In this document: one piece after another, positions 50,302 through 59,937 of the stretch | Position numbering within the stretch: the first letter of the stretch is position 1 | Layout: every line of letters begins with the position of its first letter | Assembly: GCF_000273745.1 (NCBI RefSeq) | Contig: NZ_AKVZ01000020.1 | Coordinates: forward strand, 1 to 64,000 | Length of the DNA: 64,000 nucleotides | Reading direction: 5' to 3' | From: Rickettsia australis str. Phillips | GTDB taxonomy: Bacteria; Pseudomonadota; Alphaproteobacteria; Rickettsiales; Rickettsiaceae | Notes under the pieces: generated by a model | Told to the model about the DNA's origin: nothing | What the model saw: the letters and a program-made list of their open reading frames with translations, nothing else | Database searches by the model: none | Translations under genes and position numbers: made by a program

Positions 50302-50493
50302 ATGATAAGATCTTTAATAGTTTTATTTGCTTCTATAGCTTTAATTGGTTGTACGGGTCAAAAAACTACGAAATCAAAAAAAGTAGTAGAACTTGACGGT
50401 GATCCAAGTTATGCAATTATGAAAACAATTGATAGTACTCACAGAAATATTGCTACTACCACCTCATCTCTTCCGGGTACTCCGGTTAGATAG
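50302..50493 (+). CDS. Small lipoprotein
   Basis: 63 residues with signal IRSLIVLFASIALIGC: the lipobox LIGC ends at the cysteine that would be lipidated (residue 17). The mature part is short, hydrophilic and threonine-rich. Its own strong promoter suggests high expression, and yaaA starts two bases after it, so they may be cotranscribed. Position in inner or outer membrane is unknown; residue +2 is threonine, not aspartate. Confidence 0.75.
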   Translation: MIRSLIVLFASIALIGCTGQKTTKSKKVVELDGDPSYAIMKTIDSTHRNIATTTSSLPGTPVR

Positions 50494-50495
50494 AA

Positions 50496-51242
50496 ATGCT
50501 TGTTATTATTTCTTCTGCTAAAACTCTTAATTTTGAGAAGCTAGCTCCCAAAACATGGCTAACTTCTCTTATATTCCCTAATTTAACTAACCAGTTACTT
50601 TCTACACTCCAAAGCTATTCTGAGAATCAATTATCGGAAATAATGAATATAAGTACAAAACTTGCACATATAAATAAAGAAAGATTCAAGGATTTTAATA
50701 ATCAAGAGAGTAAAGCAGCTATTTTTGCTTATGCAGGAGAGGTTTTTAATAATATACATGTAGAAAAACTAACTAATCATGAACTAAATTTCCTGCAATC
50801 ACATTTGCTTATTATATCAGGTCTTTACGGAGCCTTAAAACCGCTAGATGCTATTAAGCCGTATAGATTAGAAATGGCAACAAAACTAAATGAAATAAAT
50901 TTAACAAGCTTTTGGCAAGATGAAGTCACTAATTATATTAATAAAATTCTTGCTAAGCATGAAAATAAATATTTACTCAATCTAGCATCACAAGAATATT
51001 CATCTGTAATAAACCTAAATAAGCTTAAATATCAATTAGTTAACATTTATTTTAAAGAGAATAGAGACGGAAAATTATCAACAATTGGAATAAATGCTAA
51101 AAAAGCTCGGGGGACGATGGTAAAGGTTATTGCTCACAACCTCATTGATTCACCTGCACTACTTAAGAATTTCTCATATTTAGGTTATGCATTTAGTGCT
51201 AAGCACTCATCCGATAGTGAATTGGTTTTTATTAAGGAGTAA
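50496..51242 (+). CDS. yaaA: Peroxide stress protein YaaA (DUF328/UPF0246)
   Basis: MLVIISSAKTLNFE at the start, FAYAGEVFNNIHVEKL, LIISGLYGALKPLDAIKPYRLEMATKL, NLASQEYSSVIN and KKARGTMVKVIAHN are the signature blocks of the family, in order. In Escherichia coli it is induced by peroxide and lowers free iron. 248 residues, full length. Confidence 0.92.
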   Translation: MLVIISSAKTLNFEKLAPKTWLTSLIFPNLTNQLLSTLQSYSENQLSEIMNISTKLAHINKERFKDFNNQESKAAIFAYAGEVFNNIHVEKLTNHELNFLQSHLLIISGLYGALKPLDAIKPYRLEMATKLNEINLTSFWQDEVTNYINKILAKHENKYLLNLASQEYSSVINLNKLKYQLVNIYFKENRDGKLSTIGINAKKARGTMVKVIAHNLIDSPALLKNFSYLGYAFSAKHSSDSELVFIKE

Positions 51243-51333
51243 AATTAATTTATTGTATATTATATCCCTTATAAGGACATCAAAACTATATCTGTCGTTT
51301 GATACATTTGTGAAAATACCAAAAACTGGGAAA

Positions 51334-51409
51334 TGGTGGGTGATAGTGGACTCGAACCACCGACCTTTACGATGTCAACGTAATGCTCTACCAACTGAGC
51401 TAATCACCC
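51334..51409 (-). tRNA. tRNA-Val (anticodon GAC)
   Basis: 76 bases including the encoded CCA. It reads as GGGTGATTAGCTCAGTTGG at the 5' end, the anticodon loop TTGACAT with GAC, the T-arm GGTTCGAGTCC, and closes with TCACCCACCA. Acceptor and anticodon stems pair fully. A perfect palindrome abuts its 5' end at 51410. Confidence 0.96.
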
Positions 51410-51470
51410 TTAGAGCCATCAGTAAATAAATTTTAATTAGTAATTAAAATTTATTTACTGATGGCTCTAA
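51410..51470. repeat. Perfect 30-base inverted repeat around a single base
   Basis: 51410-51439 and 51441-51470 are exact reverse complements with one G between, 61 bases in all. The sequence starts TTAGAGCCATCAGTAAATAA. It is unlike the type A, B and C repeats and starts exactly at the base before the 5' end of the tRNA-Val gene, on the promoter side. Confidence 0.9.
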
Positions 51471-51562
51471 TAATTTTAAATTCTATATTTATTGCATAAT
51501 GTACTAGATTTCAAGCTTTATTTCCATTATTTATAATACTTTATTATTTAGTCTATAATTTT

Positions 51563-52222
51563 ATGGTGGATTTAAAAACTAAAGTCTTTGATATTTCTAA
51601 AAATTTTACTATTTCTCTTGACGGCCCCGCTGCTTCAGGTAAAGGTACTATCGGTTTAATACTGGCAAAAAAATTTTCTCTTCAATATTTTCAGTCAAGT
51701 ATTGTTTATAGGCAGCTTGCTTTTGACTGTATTAATCAACAAATAGATGTCACTGATATAGATACAGTCATTGCTTTATCTAAAGAATTAAAACTCAATA
51801 GTCATCTTGACTTGGAGAATGAGAGTATAGGAAATATAGCATCGCAAATTGCCGTAATAAGTGAAGTGAGAAATAATCTAAATAAATATCTGATTAATCT
51901 AGTAAAAACAACACCAAGAATCATTATGGAGGGTAGGGATATAGGTACTGTTGTTGTACCTGAAGCAGATTTAAAGATTTTTATCACCGCAAATCCTCAA
52001 ATTAGGGCTGAAAGACGATATAAGCAGTTGCAAGCAAAAGGAAAAACATGTATACTCGATGAGATTTTACGGCAAATAATTTTGCGAGATAAAAGAGATA
52101 AAGAGCGAAAAGCCGCACCGTTATTACCTGCTTCAGATGCTTTAATTATCGATACTTCAAAGCTTTCGGCTATGGAAGTCGTAGAAGAAGTAACAAATTA
52201 CATAAAGAATAACATAACTTGA
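51563..52222 (+). CDS. cmk: Cytidylate kinase
   Basis: Phosphorylates CMP and dCMP. P-loop [16 protein letters not shown] near residue 20, [20 protein letters not shown] in the middle, and the lid region with [24 protein letters not shown]. 219 residues. It precedes rpsA on the same strand, the cmk-rpsA pairing common in proteobacteria. Confidence 0.94.
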   Translation: MVDLKTKVFDISKNFTISLDGPAASGKGTIGLILAKKFSLQYFQSSIVYRQLAFDCINQQIDVTDIDTVIALSKELKLNSHLDLENESIGNIASQIAVISEVRNNLNKYLINLVKTTPRIIMEGRDIGTVVVPEADLKIFITANPQIRAERRYKQLQAKGKTCILDEILRQIILRDKRDKERKAAPLLPASDALIIDTSKLSAMEVVEEVTNYIKNNIT

Positions 52223-52279
52223 AAAAGTGCTAAGTTATTTTATTCGATTCTATGGCGTTGTTGCATGGATACCTGAAGC

Positions 52280-52378
52280 GTCATTGCAAGTGACTAAAAG
52301 GAACGCGGCAATCCAGAAGATAATTAAAAAAATGCTAATTTTTAGCATTTTTTACTGGATTGCTTCGTCGAAATGACA
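52280..52378. repeat. Type B palindromic repeat between cmk and rpsA
   Basis: GTCATTGCAAGTGACT ... GCTAATTTTTAGC centre ... TTGCTTCGTCGAAATGACAG. TTGTTGCATGG precedes it at about 52258 and its complement follows. Confidence 0.82.
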
Positions 52379-52469
52379 GAAAATCGAGCCATGCAGCAGC
52401 ATCCAATTTTATTAACCCTTTAAAAAATCTTATTAGCTTAAGCACTTTAGCTAATATTATGAGAATAAT

Positions 52470-54176
52470 ATGTCAATAAAACTAAAACAACGATTTGTTC
52501 CACAACTTGCAGCAATTAATCACGAATCTGAAGAAGATTTTTCTAAAATGCTTGAAACCGTTGATACAAGTCATATAAAAGAAAAAACGGTAGTTAAAGG
52601 TCAAGTAATCGAAATAAAAAACGATATGATTATTGTTGACGTCGGGTTAAAAAACGAAGGTAGAATACCTAAGTGTGAATTTCTAGCTTTACCTGAAGTT
52701 GGAGACGTAGTTGAAGTTTTCATCGAAAAAATTGAAGGACGTAACGGCAGAACGATATTGAGCCGTGAAAAAGCAGTTAAAGAAGAATTATGGGGACAAC
52801 TAGAAATCATGTGTTCCAAGGGTGAATTTGTCGACGGTACGATTTTTGGTCGTGTGAAAGGAGGCTTTACCGTAGATTTATCCGGTGTAGTAGCATTCTT
52901 ACCGGGAAGCCAAGTTGACGTTAGACCTATTAAAGATCCTACTTCTATAATGAATATCAAGCAACCGTTTAAAATTTTAAGCATGGATAAAAAGCTTGGT
53001 AATATAGTTGTTTCAAGAAGAGCTATCTTAGAAGAATCACGTTCCGAAGCTAGAGATGAGATGCTATCTAAAATTAAAGAAGGCATGGTATTAGAAGGAA
53101 TCGTAAAAAATATTACTGATTACGGTGCGTTTATCGATCTTGGAAGTGTTGACGGTTTATTACATTTAACCGATATTTCTTGGGGAAGAGTTAACCATCC
53201 TTCAGAAGTATTAGAATTTAACCAAAAGGTTAAAGTAATGGTGATTAAGTTTGATGAAAAAACCAAAAGAATATCACTTGGTATAAAACAACTTGATTCT
53301 AACCCATGGGAAGCAATTAAAGAAGAGTTCCCAGTCGGTACAACAATGACCGGTAAAGTTACAAATTTTGCTGATTACGGTGTATTTATAGAATTAAAAG
53401 ACGGACTTGAGGGACTTGTTCATGCAAGCGAAATCAGTTGGTTAAAATCTAATCAAAACCCTAGAAAAACACTAACTATAGGGCAAGAAGTCGAATTCGT
53501 AGTTTTAGAGGTTGATACTGAAAAGCATCGTGTTTCTTTAAGTATTAAACAATGCCAAGAAAATCCTTTAATAAAGTTCGCTGAAAATAATCCTGTCGGT
53601 ACTATAATTAAAGCACCGATTAGGAATATTACGGATTTCGGTATTTTTGTTGCACTCGGTAATAATATGGACGGCATGATTCATGAAGGTGATATTAGCT
53701 GGGAAGATAAGGGAACAGATTTATTAAAATCATACAAGAAAGGTGACGAAATAGAATGCAAAGTTCTAGCCATTAATATTGAAAAAGAACAAGTTAGCTT
53801 AGGTATAAAACAATTATTGCCTAATCCATATCAAGAAATCAGTGACGAATATAAAAAAGGCACAATAGTTAAAGCCCTTATAACAGAAGTTAAAGATGAT
53901 GGACTCGAAGTACTATTAAACAATAAAGTAGCAGGTTTTATTAAAAGAACTGAACTATCGGATGAAAAAGACGAGCAGAAGCCTGAAATGTTTAAAATAG
54001 ACGAAGAAATAGAAGCAAAAGTTGTTTCTATCGATAAATCAACCGGTAGAATTTTATTATCGGTAAAAGCTCATAAAATAGCAGAACGTCAAAAAGCTCT
54101 CAAAGAATATGGTTCTAGTGATAATACCACCAATATGGGAGATATACTTGCTAATGCTCTAGAAGATAAGAAGTAA
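52470..54176 (+). CDS. rpsA: 30S ribosomal protein S1
   Basis: Binds mRNA leaders and brings them to the 30S subunit. Six S1 domains are visible; the best are [32 protein letters not shown] and [16 protein letters not shown], each followed by HxSEISW-like strands. 568 residues. The start at 52470 follows GAGAAT. Confidence 0.95.
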   Translation: MSIKLKQRFVPQLAAINHESEEDFSKMLETVDTSHIKEKTVVKGQVIEIKNDMIIVDVGLKNEGRIPKCEFLALPEVGDVVEVFIEKIEGRNGRTILSREKAVKEELWGQLEIMCSKGEFVDGTIFGRVKGGFTVDLSGVVAFLPGSQVDVRPIKDPTSIMNIKQPFKILSMDKKLGNIVVSRRAILEESRSEARDEMLSKIKEGMVLEGIVKNITDYGAFIDLGSVDGLLHLTDISWGRVNHPSEVLEFNQKVKVMVIKFDEKTKRISLGIKQLDSNPWEAIKEEFPVGTTMTGKVTNFADYGVFIELKDGLEGLVHASEISWLKSNQNPRKTLTIGQEVEFVVLEVDTEKHRVSLSIKQCQENPLIKFAENNPVGTIIKAPIRNITDFGIFVALGNNMDGMIHEGDISWEDKGTDLLKSYKKGDEIECKVLAINIEKEQVSLGIKQLLPNPYQEISDEYKKGTIVKALITEVKDDGLEVLLNNKVAGFIKRTELSDEKDEQKPEMFKIDEEIEAKVVSIDKSTGRILLSVKAHKIAERQKALKEYGSSDNTTNMGDILANALEDKK

Positions 54177-54222
54177 GCAATCATCACTGCGAGCAGGCGC
54201 GTTGCCCACGTGGATATCTAAT

Positions 54223-54344
54223 CGTCATTGCGAGCGACCGGTAGGGAGCGTGGCAATCCAGTAAAAGTAATTAAAAAATTCTGATTTACAGAATTTTTTA
54301 CTGGATTGCTTCGTCAAAACTTACAGTTTTTCCTCGCAATGACG
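54223..54344. repeat. Type B palindromic repeat
   Basis: GTCATTGCGAGCGACCGGTAG ... AAAAAATTCTGATTTACAG ... TTCCTCGCAATGACGA. Part arms precede (54183) and follow (54371) it. Confidence 0.86.
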
Positions 54345-54420
54345 AATTTCAATATCCACGCAGACCACGTTCGCTCACAATGACGAAACATCATATAATC
54401 AATCTCAGGAGAAAATATTA

Positions 54421-55026
54421 ATGTCGCATGTACCGATAGTAATTGAGCAAACCTCTCGCGGGGAGCGTGCTTATGATATATATTCAAGATTGCTAAAAGA
54501 GCGTATAATCTTTGTATGTAGCACTATTGAAGATCATATGGCAAACTTAATTGTTGCACAATTATTGTTTCTTGAAGCAGAAAATCCTAAAAAAGATATA
54601 TATATGTATATCAATTCCCCTGGAGGAGTTGTAACCGCAGGTCTTGCAATTTATGACACAATGCAATATATAAAACCTAAAGTGGCCACGCTTTGCATAG
54701 GTCAAGCTTGTTCTATGGGTTCATTTTTACTTTGCGGAGGCACGCAGGGGATGCGTTATAGTTTACCTCATAGCCGTATTATGATCCATCAACCGTCAGG
54801 AGGTTATAAAGGGCAAGCTACCGATATAGAAATCCATGCTCAAGAAACTCTAAAAATCAAAAGGTTACTTAACGAATTGTATAGTAAAAATACTGGACAA
54901 GAGTTAAAACATATAGAAAAAAGTATGGAACGTGATAATTTTATGTCACCGGAAGAAGCAAAGAAATTTGGAATAATCGATAATATAATTTCTTCTAGAG
55001 ATGCTATGACAATGTCAGCAAAATAA
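54421..55026 (+). CDS. clpP: ATP-dependent Clp protease proteolytic subunit
   Basis: Tetradecameric serine protease working with ClpX or ClpA. The serine is in [16 protein letters not shown] (about residue 100), the histidine in [23 protein letters not shown] (about 124), and the aspartate in [17 protein letters not shown] (about 173). 201 residues; AGGAGAAA precedes the ATG. clpX is not adjacent in the window. Confidence 0.96.
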   Translation: MSHVPIVIEQTSRGERAYDIYSRLLKERIIFVCSTIEDHMANLIVAQLLFLEAENPKKDIYMYINSPGGVVTAGLAIYDTMQYIKPKVATLCIGQACSMGSFLLCGGTQGMRYSLPHSRIMIHQPSGGYKGQATDIEIHAQETLKIKRLLNELYSKNTGQELKHIEKSMERDNFMSPEEAKKFGIIDNIISSRDAMTMSAK

Positions 55027-55056
55027 AGAATTGGTATTGCTAACCCAATATAGATT

Positions 55057-55165
55057 CGTCATTACGAAGCCACAAAGTGGCTGTGGCAATCCAGAAAAAT
55101 AATAAAAAGTGCTAATTTTAATATTTTCTTACCGGATTGCTGCGTCAAAATTTTTAATTTTTCCG
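55057..55165. repeat. Type B palindromic repeat, decayed
   Basis: CGTCATTACGAAGCCACAAAG ... GTGCTAATTTTAATATT ... GGATTGCTGCGTCAAAAT, with the right arm damaged at TTTTTCCGTAGC. Confidence 0.7.
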
Positions 55166-55284
55166 TAGCTCAGATGTTAATTACTAATTAATCTATACTT
55201 AGTTAGCAATACTCAAAGAATTTTATAAAAAAATCTTATAGATTTAGTTTTATTATTATAGTATAAGAGAATTAACTTGTTATT

Positions 55285-55360
55285 GGGGTCATAGCTCAGT
55301 TGGTAGAGTGCTTGAATGGCATTCAAGAGGTCGAGGGTTCGATTCCCTCTGGCTCCACCA
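55285..55360 (+). tRNA. tRNA-Ala (anticodon GGC)
   Basis: 76 bases including CCA. Starts GGGGTCATAGCTCAGTTGG, anticodon stem CTTGA/TCAAG with loop ATGGCAT (anticodon GGC), T-arm GAGGGTTCGATTCCCTC and acceptor end GGCTCCACCA. The acceptor stem pairs with one G-T. Confidence 0.95.
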
Positions 55361-55519
55361 TGTATTATTTCTATTTCAATTTATAAACACTTCAAACAAT
55401 AAACATATTATAAACTAAGAACTTTTTACTCTTCAAAAAAGTTAGATAATGTTCAATCTTTATCATAATTCCTTTTTAGATTAGTTTTCACTTACTTAGT
55501 GAATTTAAGAGGCTATAAA

Positions 55520-56014
55520 ATGAATAAAGTAATTACACAATTATCAGAAATTAAATTAGTTGGTATTACACAGCCCACGCACCTCAAACGCCGCAGAAAT
55601 GAATGCTGATACTGCAAGAATCGGAACAACAATGTAGTGACTTTTTGCAGACAAATTACAAGACAAAATCCTAAATAGAAGCACTACGGAAAAAATTTTT
55701 GCATTTGCAGTTTATACAAATAATGAAAGTGACGCTACCGGGGAATATACTTACTTTCTTGGAGAAGAAGTTACTTCTTTTGAGAACATAGATCAAGAAT
55801 TTTCAACGCTTACTATTCCAATGCAAAATTTACATCAGGTCCCGATCAAATGCCGAAAGTCGTTATTGATATGTGGCACAAAATATGGAATATGAATACG
55901 GCAATGTTAGAAGGTGAAAGAGCTTACATAGCTGATTTTGAAATATATGATAAAAGAAGTAGTGATTTAAATAATGCTATAGTTGATATTTATATTGGTA
56001 TTCAAAATACTTAA
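55520..56014 (+). pseudogene. Effector-binding-domain protein (GyrI/Cass2-like), frameshifted
   Basis: Stand-alone relative of the AraC-type effector-binding domain that binds cationic small molecules. MNKVITQLSEIKLVGIT is followed, out of frame, by NAAEMNADTARIGTTM, then FAVYTNNESDATGEYTYFLGEEV, FTSGPDQMPKVVIDMWHKIWNM and ERAYIADFEIYDKRS to a stop at 56012-56014. Frame breaks are near 55570 and 55830, with a TAG at about 55634. It is related in pattern to integron cassette proteins, which suggests acquisition by transfer. Confidence 0.75.
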
Positions 56015-56017
56015 CAG

Positions 56018-56837
56018 TTAAACGAGGCTATATGCTTTATCGGCAAGTTTCAAAAATAACGCATTTTCTATTCCATCCTCAAGATTCTAACAGATAGCTT
56101 AACATATGCTGGATAAAAACCAGCTTCTAACCTCTTGTAATTTAAAGCCAAGATAATTTGCTGCGAATTAGGTATCTTTTTTTTATATCCATAATAAATG
56201 CACATACTTCATTTATAGGATATCCAATTACTCCCTTAGGGTCATTACTACCCATTGCTTATCATTTTGTAATATATTCTCATGATGTCAATCAACGTGA
56301 AGTAAAATTTGAGGCTCAGTATTTTGAAGAATTTCATGCCTCAATTTTCTTGCCTTTTTTAAGTAAGTTTTAGGCAAATCTCATTCTTTATCTAAAGCTT
56401 TCAGCTGATCCTAGATATTAGGGAAGTGATGAATTTTTGGTATAGATGCTCTGTACAGCTTGCTCATAACAGAACAAGCTATAGCAATTTTGTTATCTGA
56501 TGAATATTCTTTTAAAGAAATACTAGGATGGGATCGCTCAAGCAGTAAAGCTTTATCTTTTTGGGCTAGAATAGTTGCAGCACCAAACCCTGAAAAAACT
56601 TTTAAAGCTGCCACTTCGTTTGTTAGGTCTTTAGCAGTAAAACTTAGTTTCAGTATAATAGGCTTATTATTTTTGATACCCTGATAGAACATAATTGAAA
56701 GATAAATTATCTATAGGTTTAAGCTTAGATAGATTCCATTCTCTAGTTAATTCTGATACAATTTCAGGTATTTTTTCAGGCCAGATTTCCCCTTGCTCTT
56801 TATATATACTAATTATATTATTTCTAAAGCTATCCAT
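56018..56837 (-). pseudogene. Aminoglycoside/hydroxyurea kinase-like gene, decayed
   Basis: Resembles the APH(6)/hydroxyurea resistance kinase family. It starts MDSFRNNIISIYKEQGEIWP, then after a shift near 56690 comes KPIILKLSFTAKDLTNEVAALKVFSGFGAATIL, LLLERSHPSISLKEY and IACSVMSKL. After more breaks come HVD-stop-HHENILQNDKQWVV (normally HGDLHHDN), DPKGVIGYPINEVCAFI and NLEDGIENALFLKLADKAYSLV. It ends 3 bases from the convergent effector-binding pseudogene. Confidence 0.78.
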
Positions 56838-56851
56838 GTTATAGATTATAT

Positions 56852-57593
56852 ATGAATATACATTTCGAGCAAGCTAATTTAACTCATAAAGAAATTATTT
56901 TTAATTGGTTAGAAGAGACACATATAAAAGAATTTTGGGACAATAGTCAAGAACATCAGAATGATATAATGAACCGTTGTGTTTCATTGTGTCGGACATT
57001 CTTCAAAAGGATCAAGATTTATCAGAAATTCAACGGAAGTGGAGTTTAGAACTAATCGCACAAAATATTCAAGCTATGTCAGAGGGGTATACGCTAGAAA
57101 ATAATAGATATCTTTCCAAACCAACTTATAGAGAGAAATTTAAAGGAGACACGGAACACAGCACCGCAGCGTACATAGAAATACGTGAGGATGCAAGTCT
57201 AGGCTCGACGTCTAAAGTACCTCTAGAAGCGAAGTTTGAAAAAATATCTCATGAAGCCTAAAAATATACAAGCTTATATTATGAAGCAGACCGTACTCCT
57301 ATAGGATATATCCAAATTTATAATGCTTACGTTCAGATCCATTAATAAACTTACCTTTAAAACTTGCAGCAATTGATTATTTCTTAGGTGAGCCTGAATA
57401 TTTAAATAAATGCGTAGGTATACTTACTCTAAGCACTTTTTTAGAAAATTTTATAGATAAGAAATATACTCATATTTTAGTTGATCCCAATAGAAAAAAT
57501 ATCGCTGCTATTAAAACTTACGAAAAAGCAGGATTTAAAATAATTCAAAATAATAAAAATGAAACCTTAATGCTTCAAGAATTATTGATCTAA
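56852..57593 (+). pseudogene. AAC(6')-like GNAT acetyltransferase, broken, carrying RPE-1
   Basis: Starts MNIHFEQANLTHKEIIFNWLEE and breaks near 56990. A second frame to 57261 contains the RPE-1 insert. The gene then resumes as YYEADRTPIGYIQIYNAY, a shift, LAAIDYFLGEPEYLNKCVGILTL, and the GNAT end VDPNRKNIAAIKTYEKAGF. The GEPE and YEKAGF pattern is that of AAC(6')-type aminoglycoside acetyltransferases. It is divergent from the kinase pseudogene, with only 14 bases between the starts. Confidence 0.75.
57105..57261 (+). repeat. Rickettsia palindromic element RPE-1
   Basis: The peptide KPTYREKFKGDTEHSTAAY, then EIREDASLGSTSKVPLEAKF and EKISHEA, is the known translation product of RPE-1, an element that invades rickettsial genes in frame. 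Here it sits within a gene that has since decayed, and the element's own frame is still open. Confidence 0.85.
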
Positions 57594-57684
57594 TTCCTAT
57601 CATCTTTAACTAAAAATCTCTTCTTTTTTGCTTACAAAAGGACGGACATCATAAAATAATTCTATACGAGAAATAAGCCCATCA

Positions 57685-58491
57685 TTAAAAGATAAATAGT
57701 ACAGCACCTCGAAAAATATTGATAGGCTTCTGGGCAGTCAAATTCAATATCTTATAATTTGTGTATTTCTTAAAGCCTAATTTTTTAGCAAGTGACGTTG
57801 CCATCGGTGAAATTTGAATTATTGCCTTATCTATCCCCATTTCTATTAATATTTTAAACCTAGCTCTATATAAATCACTTGCAAGACCACGATTTTTATA
57901 TTCCGACATCGTTGAGCCGTTATAAAAACCTGCTACGCCGTTTGCAAAAATTATAGAAGCGGTTGCAACAATTTTACTTTCTTCATATGCTGCAAGCGGG
58001 ATAAAGGTTTTATTATCTCCAATAAATTTTGATAATTTATCAAAATAAAGGTTATAAACATCATCACTAAACCCAAATGACCCCATTAATACTTGAATCC
58101 ATTTCTTATATTCTTCTATTTCAGTAATAATTTTAATATTTTTATTATCTATAATTTGCTCATGATAATCTTTAAGCTCGTAAACAATTCCCGGTACGTC
58201 GCCAAAATCAACATATTTACCGTTTCGGAAACGGCTCAAGCATTTCAGAAGATAGATTATTTCCATCAACCCACCAAGCAAACGGTAAACCCTTTAGCTT
58301 AAACACTTCTTCCATTTTATCCATTTAAGATATATTCACCTTATCAGGCAGTAAATCATATTCCATAAAGGCTGATTACACCCTGTATGTATCAGATGAT
58401 AATTTACCTTATCTATTTGCATTTCTTGCAATCCAAAATATCTAAATGTTCTTATCAAACTTTGATCTACTAAATCAGCATTATTACTCAT
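57685..58491 (-). pseudogene. GNAT-family acetyltransferase, frameshifted
   Basis: The frame 57685-58281 has a GNAT core: FIPLAAYEESKIVATASIIFANGVAGFYNGS, then YKNRGLASDLYRARFKILIEMG (acetyl-CoA loop) and SLAKKLGFKKY. Upstream, in other frames, the N-terminal part continues as MSNNADLVDQSLIRTFRYFG (ATG 58491) and KMEEVFKLKGLPFAWWVDG. The gene once had about 265 codons and is broken near 58240 and 58325. Substrate unknown. Confidence 0.7.
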
Positions 58492-58594
58492 AAATTTATC
58501 TACCTTTATTAATTATATACCAAAAGTTATAATCAGAATTCAGAAATAGTCAAAGAAATATACGATATTGCTTAAAAAATTATTTGGAATAGCT

Positions 58595-58811
58595 TAATAC
58601 TTCATGTCATTCCGGCTTTGGTATTGTTGCATGGCTCGAAAAACATCCTCGGTGTCATCCCGTGACTTAACCACGGTATCTAGCAAAACAGTTTAAAATG
58701 CTAATAATTGTATTATTTTAAACTGGATCCCGTGGTCAAGCCACGGGATGACACCGAGGATGTTTTTCGAGCCATGCAACAATACCAAAGCCGGAATGAC
58801 ATGAAGTATTA
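58595..58811. repeat. 217-base nested palindrome (type C inside a larger inverted repeat)
   Basis: 58595-58665 and 58741-58811 are near-perfect reverse complements (about 70 bases per arm). The outer part is TTCATGTCATTCCGGC, then TTGTTGCATGGCTCG; inside is a full type C copy (TGTCATCCCGTGACTTAACC ... GTCAAGCCACGGGATGACA) and an AATAATTGTATTATT centre. It is the longest inverted repeat in the window. Confidence 0.9.
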
Positions 58812-58894
58812 CCTTTTTTAAGGCAATACTAAATATATTTTGTAAAGCTAGGGATATTGATATAGATTAACTGTAAAGAAGAATTAGTAAGAAA

Positions 58895-59923
58895 ATGCCG
58901 AAAGATCAGAATTTAGATATAGAAAGAAAGCAAGACCATATTGAAATTAATCTTACAAAAAACGTTGAATCTACACTTAAAAGCGGTTTTGAATCTATTC
59001 AATTTATTCACAACGCATTACCGGAAATTAACTATGATAGCATAGATACTACTACTACTTTCCTCGGAAAATACCTACAAGCACCTATCCTAATTTCTAG
59101 TATGACCGGAGGAACGGCGAGAGCTAGCGATATTAACTATAGGCTTGCACAAGCCGCCCAAAAAGCCGGAATTGCTATGGGGCTTGGCTCTATGCGGGTT
59201 TTGTTAACGAAGCCGGATACGATTACGACATTTGCCGTAAGGCATATTGCGCCCGATATCCCATTACTCGCCAATATCGGAGCAGTGCAGCTTAATTATG
59301 GAGTAACACCAAAAGAATGTCAGTATTTAGTTGATGTCGTTAAAGCTGATGCCTTAATTTTACACTTAAATGTGTTACAGGAATTGACTCAACCGGAAGG
59401 TAATAGAAATTGGGAAAATCTTTTACCGAAGATACAAGCATTGGTTAATTACCTCTCTGTCCCTGTAGTCGTTAAAGAAGTAGGATACGGTTTGTCTAAA
59501 AAAGTTGCTGAAAGCCTTATAAAGGTAGGGGTTAAGGTTCTTGAGATTGCAGGGAGCGGCGGAACATCTTGGAGTCAAGTAGAGGCTTACCGTACTACAA
59601 ATTCATTACAAAACCGTATAGCTAGTAGTTTTATTAGCTGGGGAATCCCGACTTTAGATTCTCTAAAAATGGTGAGAGAAGTTTCGGGAGACATTGCGAT
59701 TATTGCTAGCGGCGGGTTAAAGTCCGGCATTGACGGAGCAAAAGCAATCCGTATGGGAGCTAGTATTTTTGGACTTGCCGGTCAATTATTAAAAGCGGCA
59801 GATACTTCAGAAAACTTAGTTTCCGAAGAAATACAATTGATAATCGAGCAGCTTAAAATTACCATGATATGTACTGGATCACGTACTTTAAAAGATTTAG
59901 CAAAAGCAGAGATTAGGCTGTAG
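58895..59923 (+). CDS. fni: Isopentenyl-diphosphate delta-isomerase, type 2 (FMN-dependent)
   Basis: Interconverts IPP and DMAPP with FMN and NADPH. KQDHIEINL, ILISSMTGGTARASDINYRL, GLGSMRVLL, LHLNVLQELTQPEGNRNW, VKEVGYGLSK and LEIAGSGGTSWSQVE are family blocks in order; a late GGLKSGIDGAKAIRMGA is the phosphate site. 342 residues. No MEP or mevalonate gene accompanies it, in line with rickettsial use of host IPP. It follows the large palindrome and is probably of foreign origin. Confidence 0.94.
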   Translation: MPKDQNLDIERKQDHIEINLTKNVESTLKSGFESIQFIHNALPEINYDSIDTTTTFLGKYLQAPILISSMTGGTARASDINYRLAQAAQKAGIAMGLGSMRVLLTKPDTITTFAVRHIAPDIPLLANIGAVQLNYGVTPKECQYLVDVVKADALILHLNVLQELTQPEGNRNWENLLPKIQALVNYLSVPVVVKEVGYGLSKKVAESLIKVGVKVLEIAGSGGTSWSQVEAYRTTNSLQNRIASSFISWGIPTLDSLKMVREVSGDIAIIASGGLKSGIDGAKAIRMGASIFGLAGQLLKAADTSENLVSEEIQLIIEQLKITMICTGSRTLKDLAKAEIRL

Positions 59924-59937
59924 TAAGATTTACTAAA

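Noticed and set aside
51187..51429. An 80-codon frame after yaaA
   Set aside because: It overlaps tRNA-Val and the yaaA 3' end and has no coding support.
56158..56373. A 71-codon plus-strand frame
   Set aside because: The opposite strand reads as the kinase-like pseudogene (GVIGYPINEV), which explains the sequence better.
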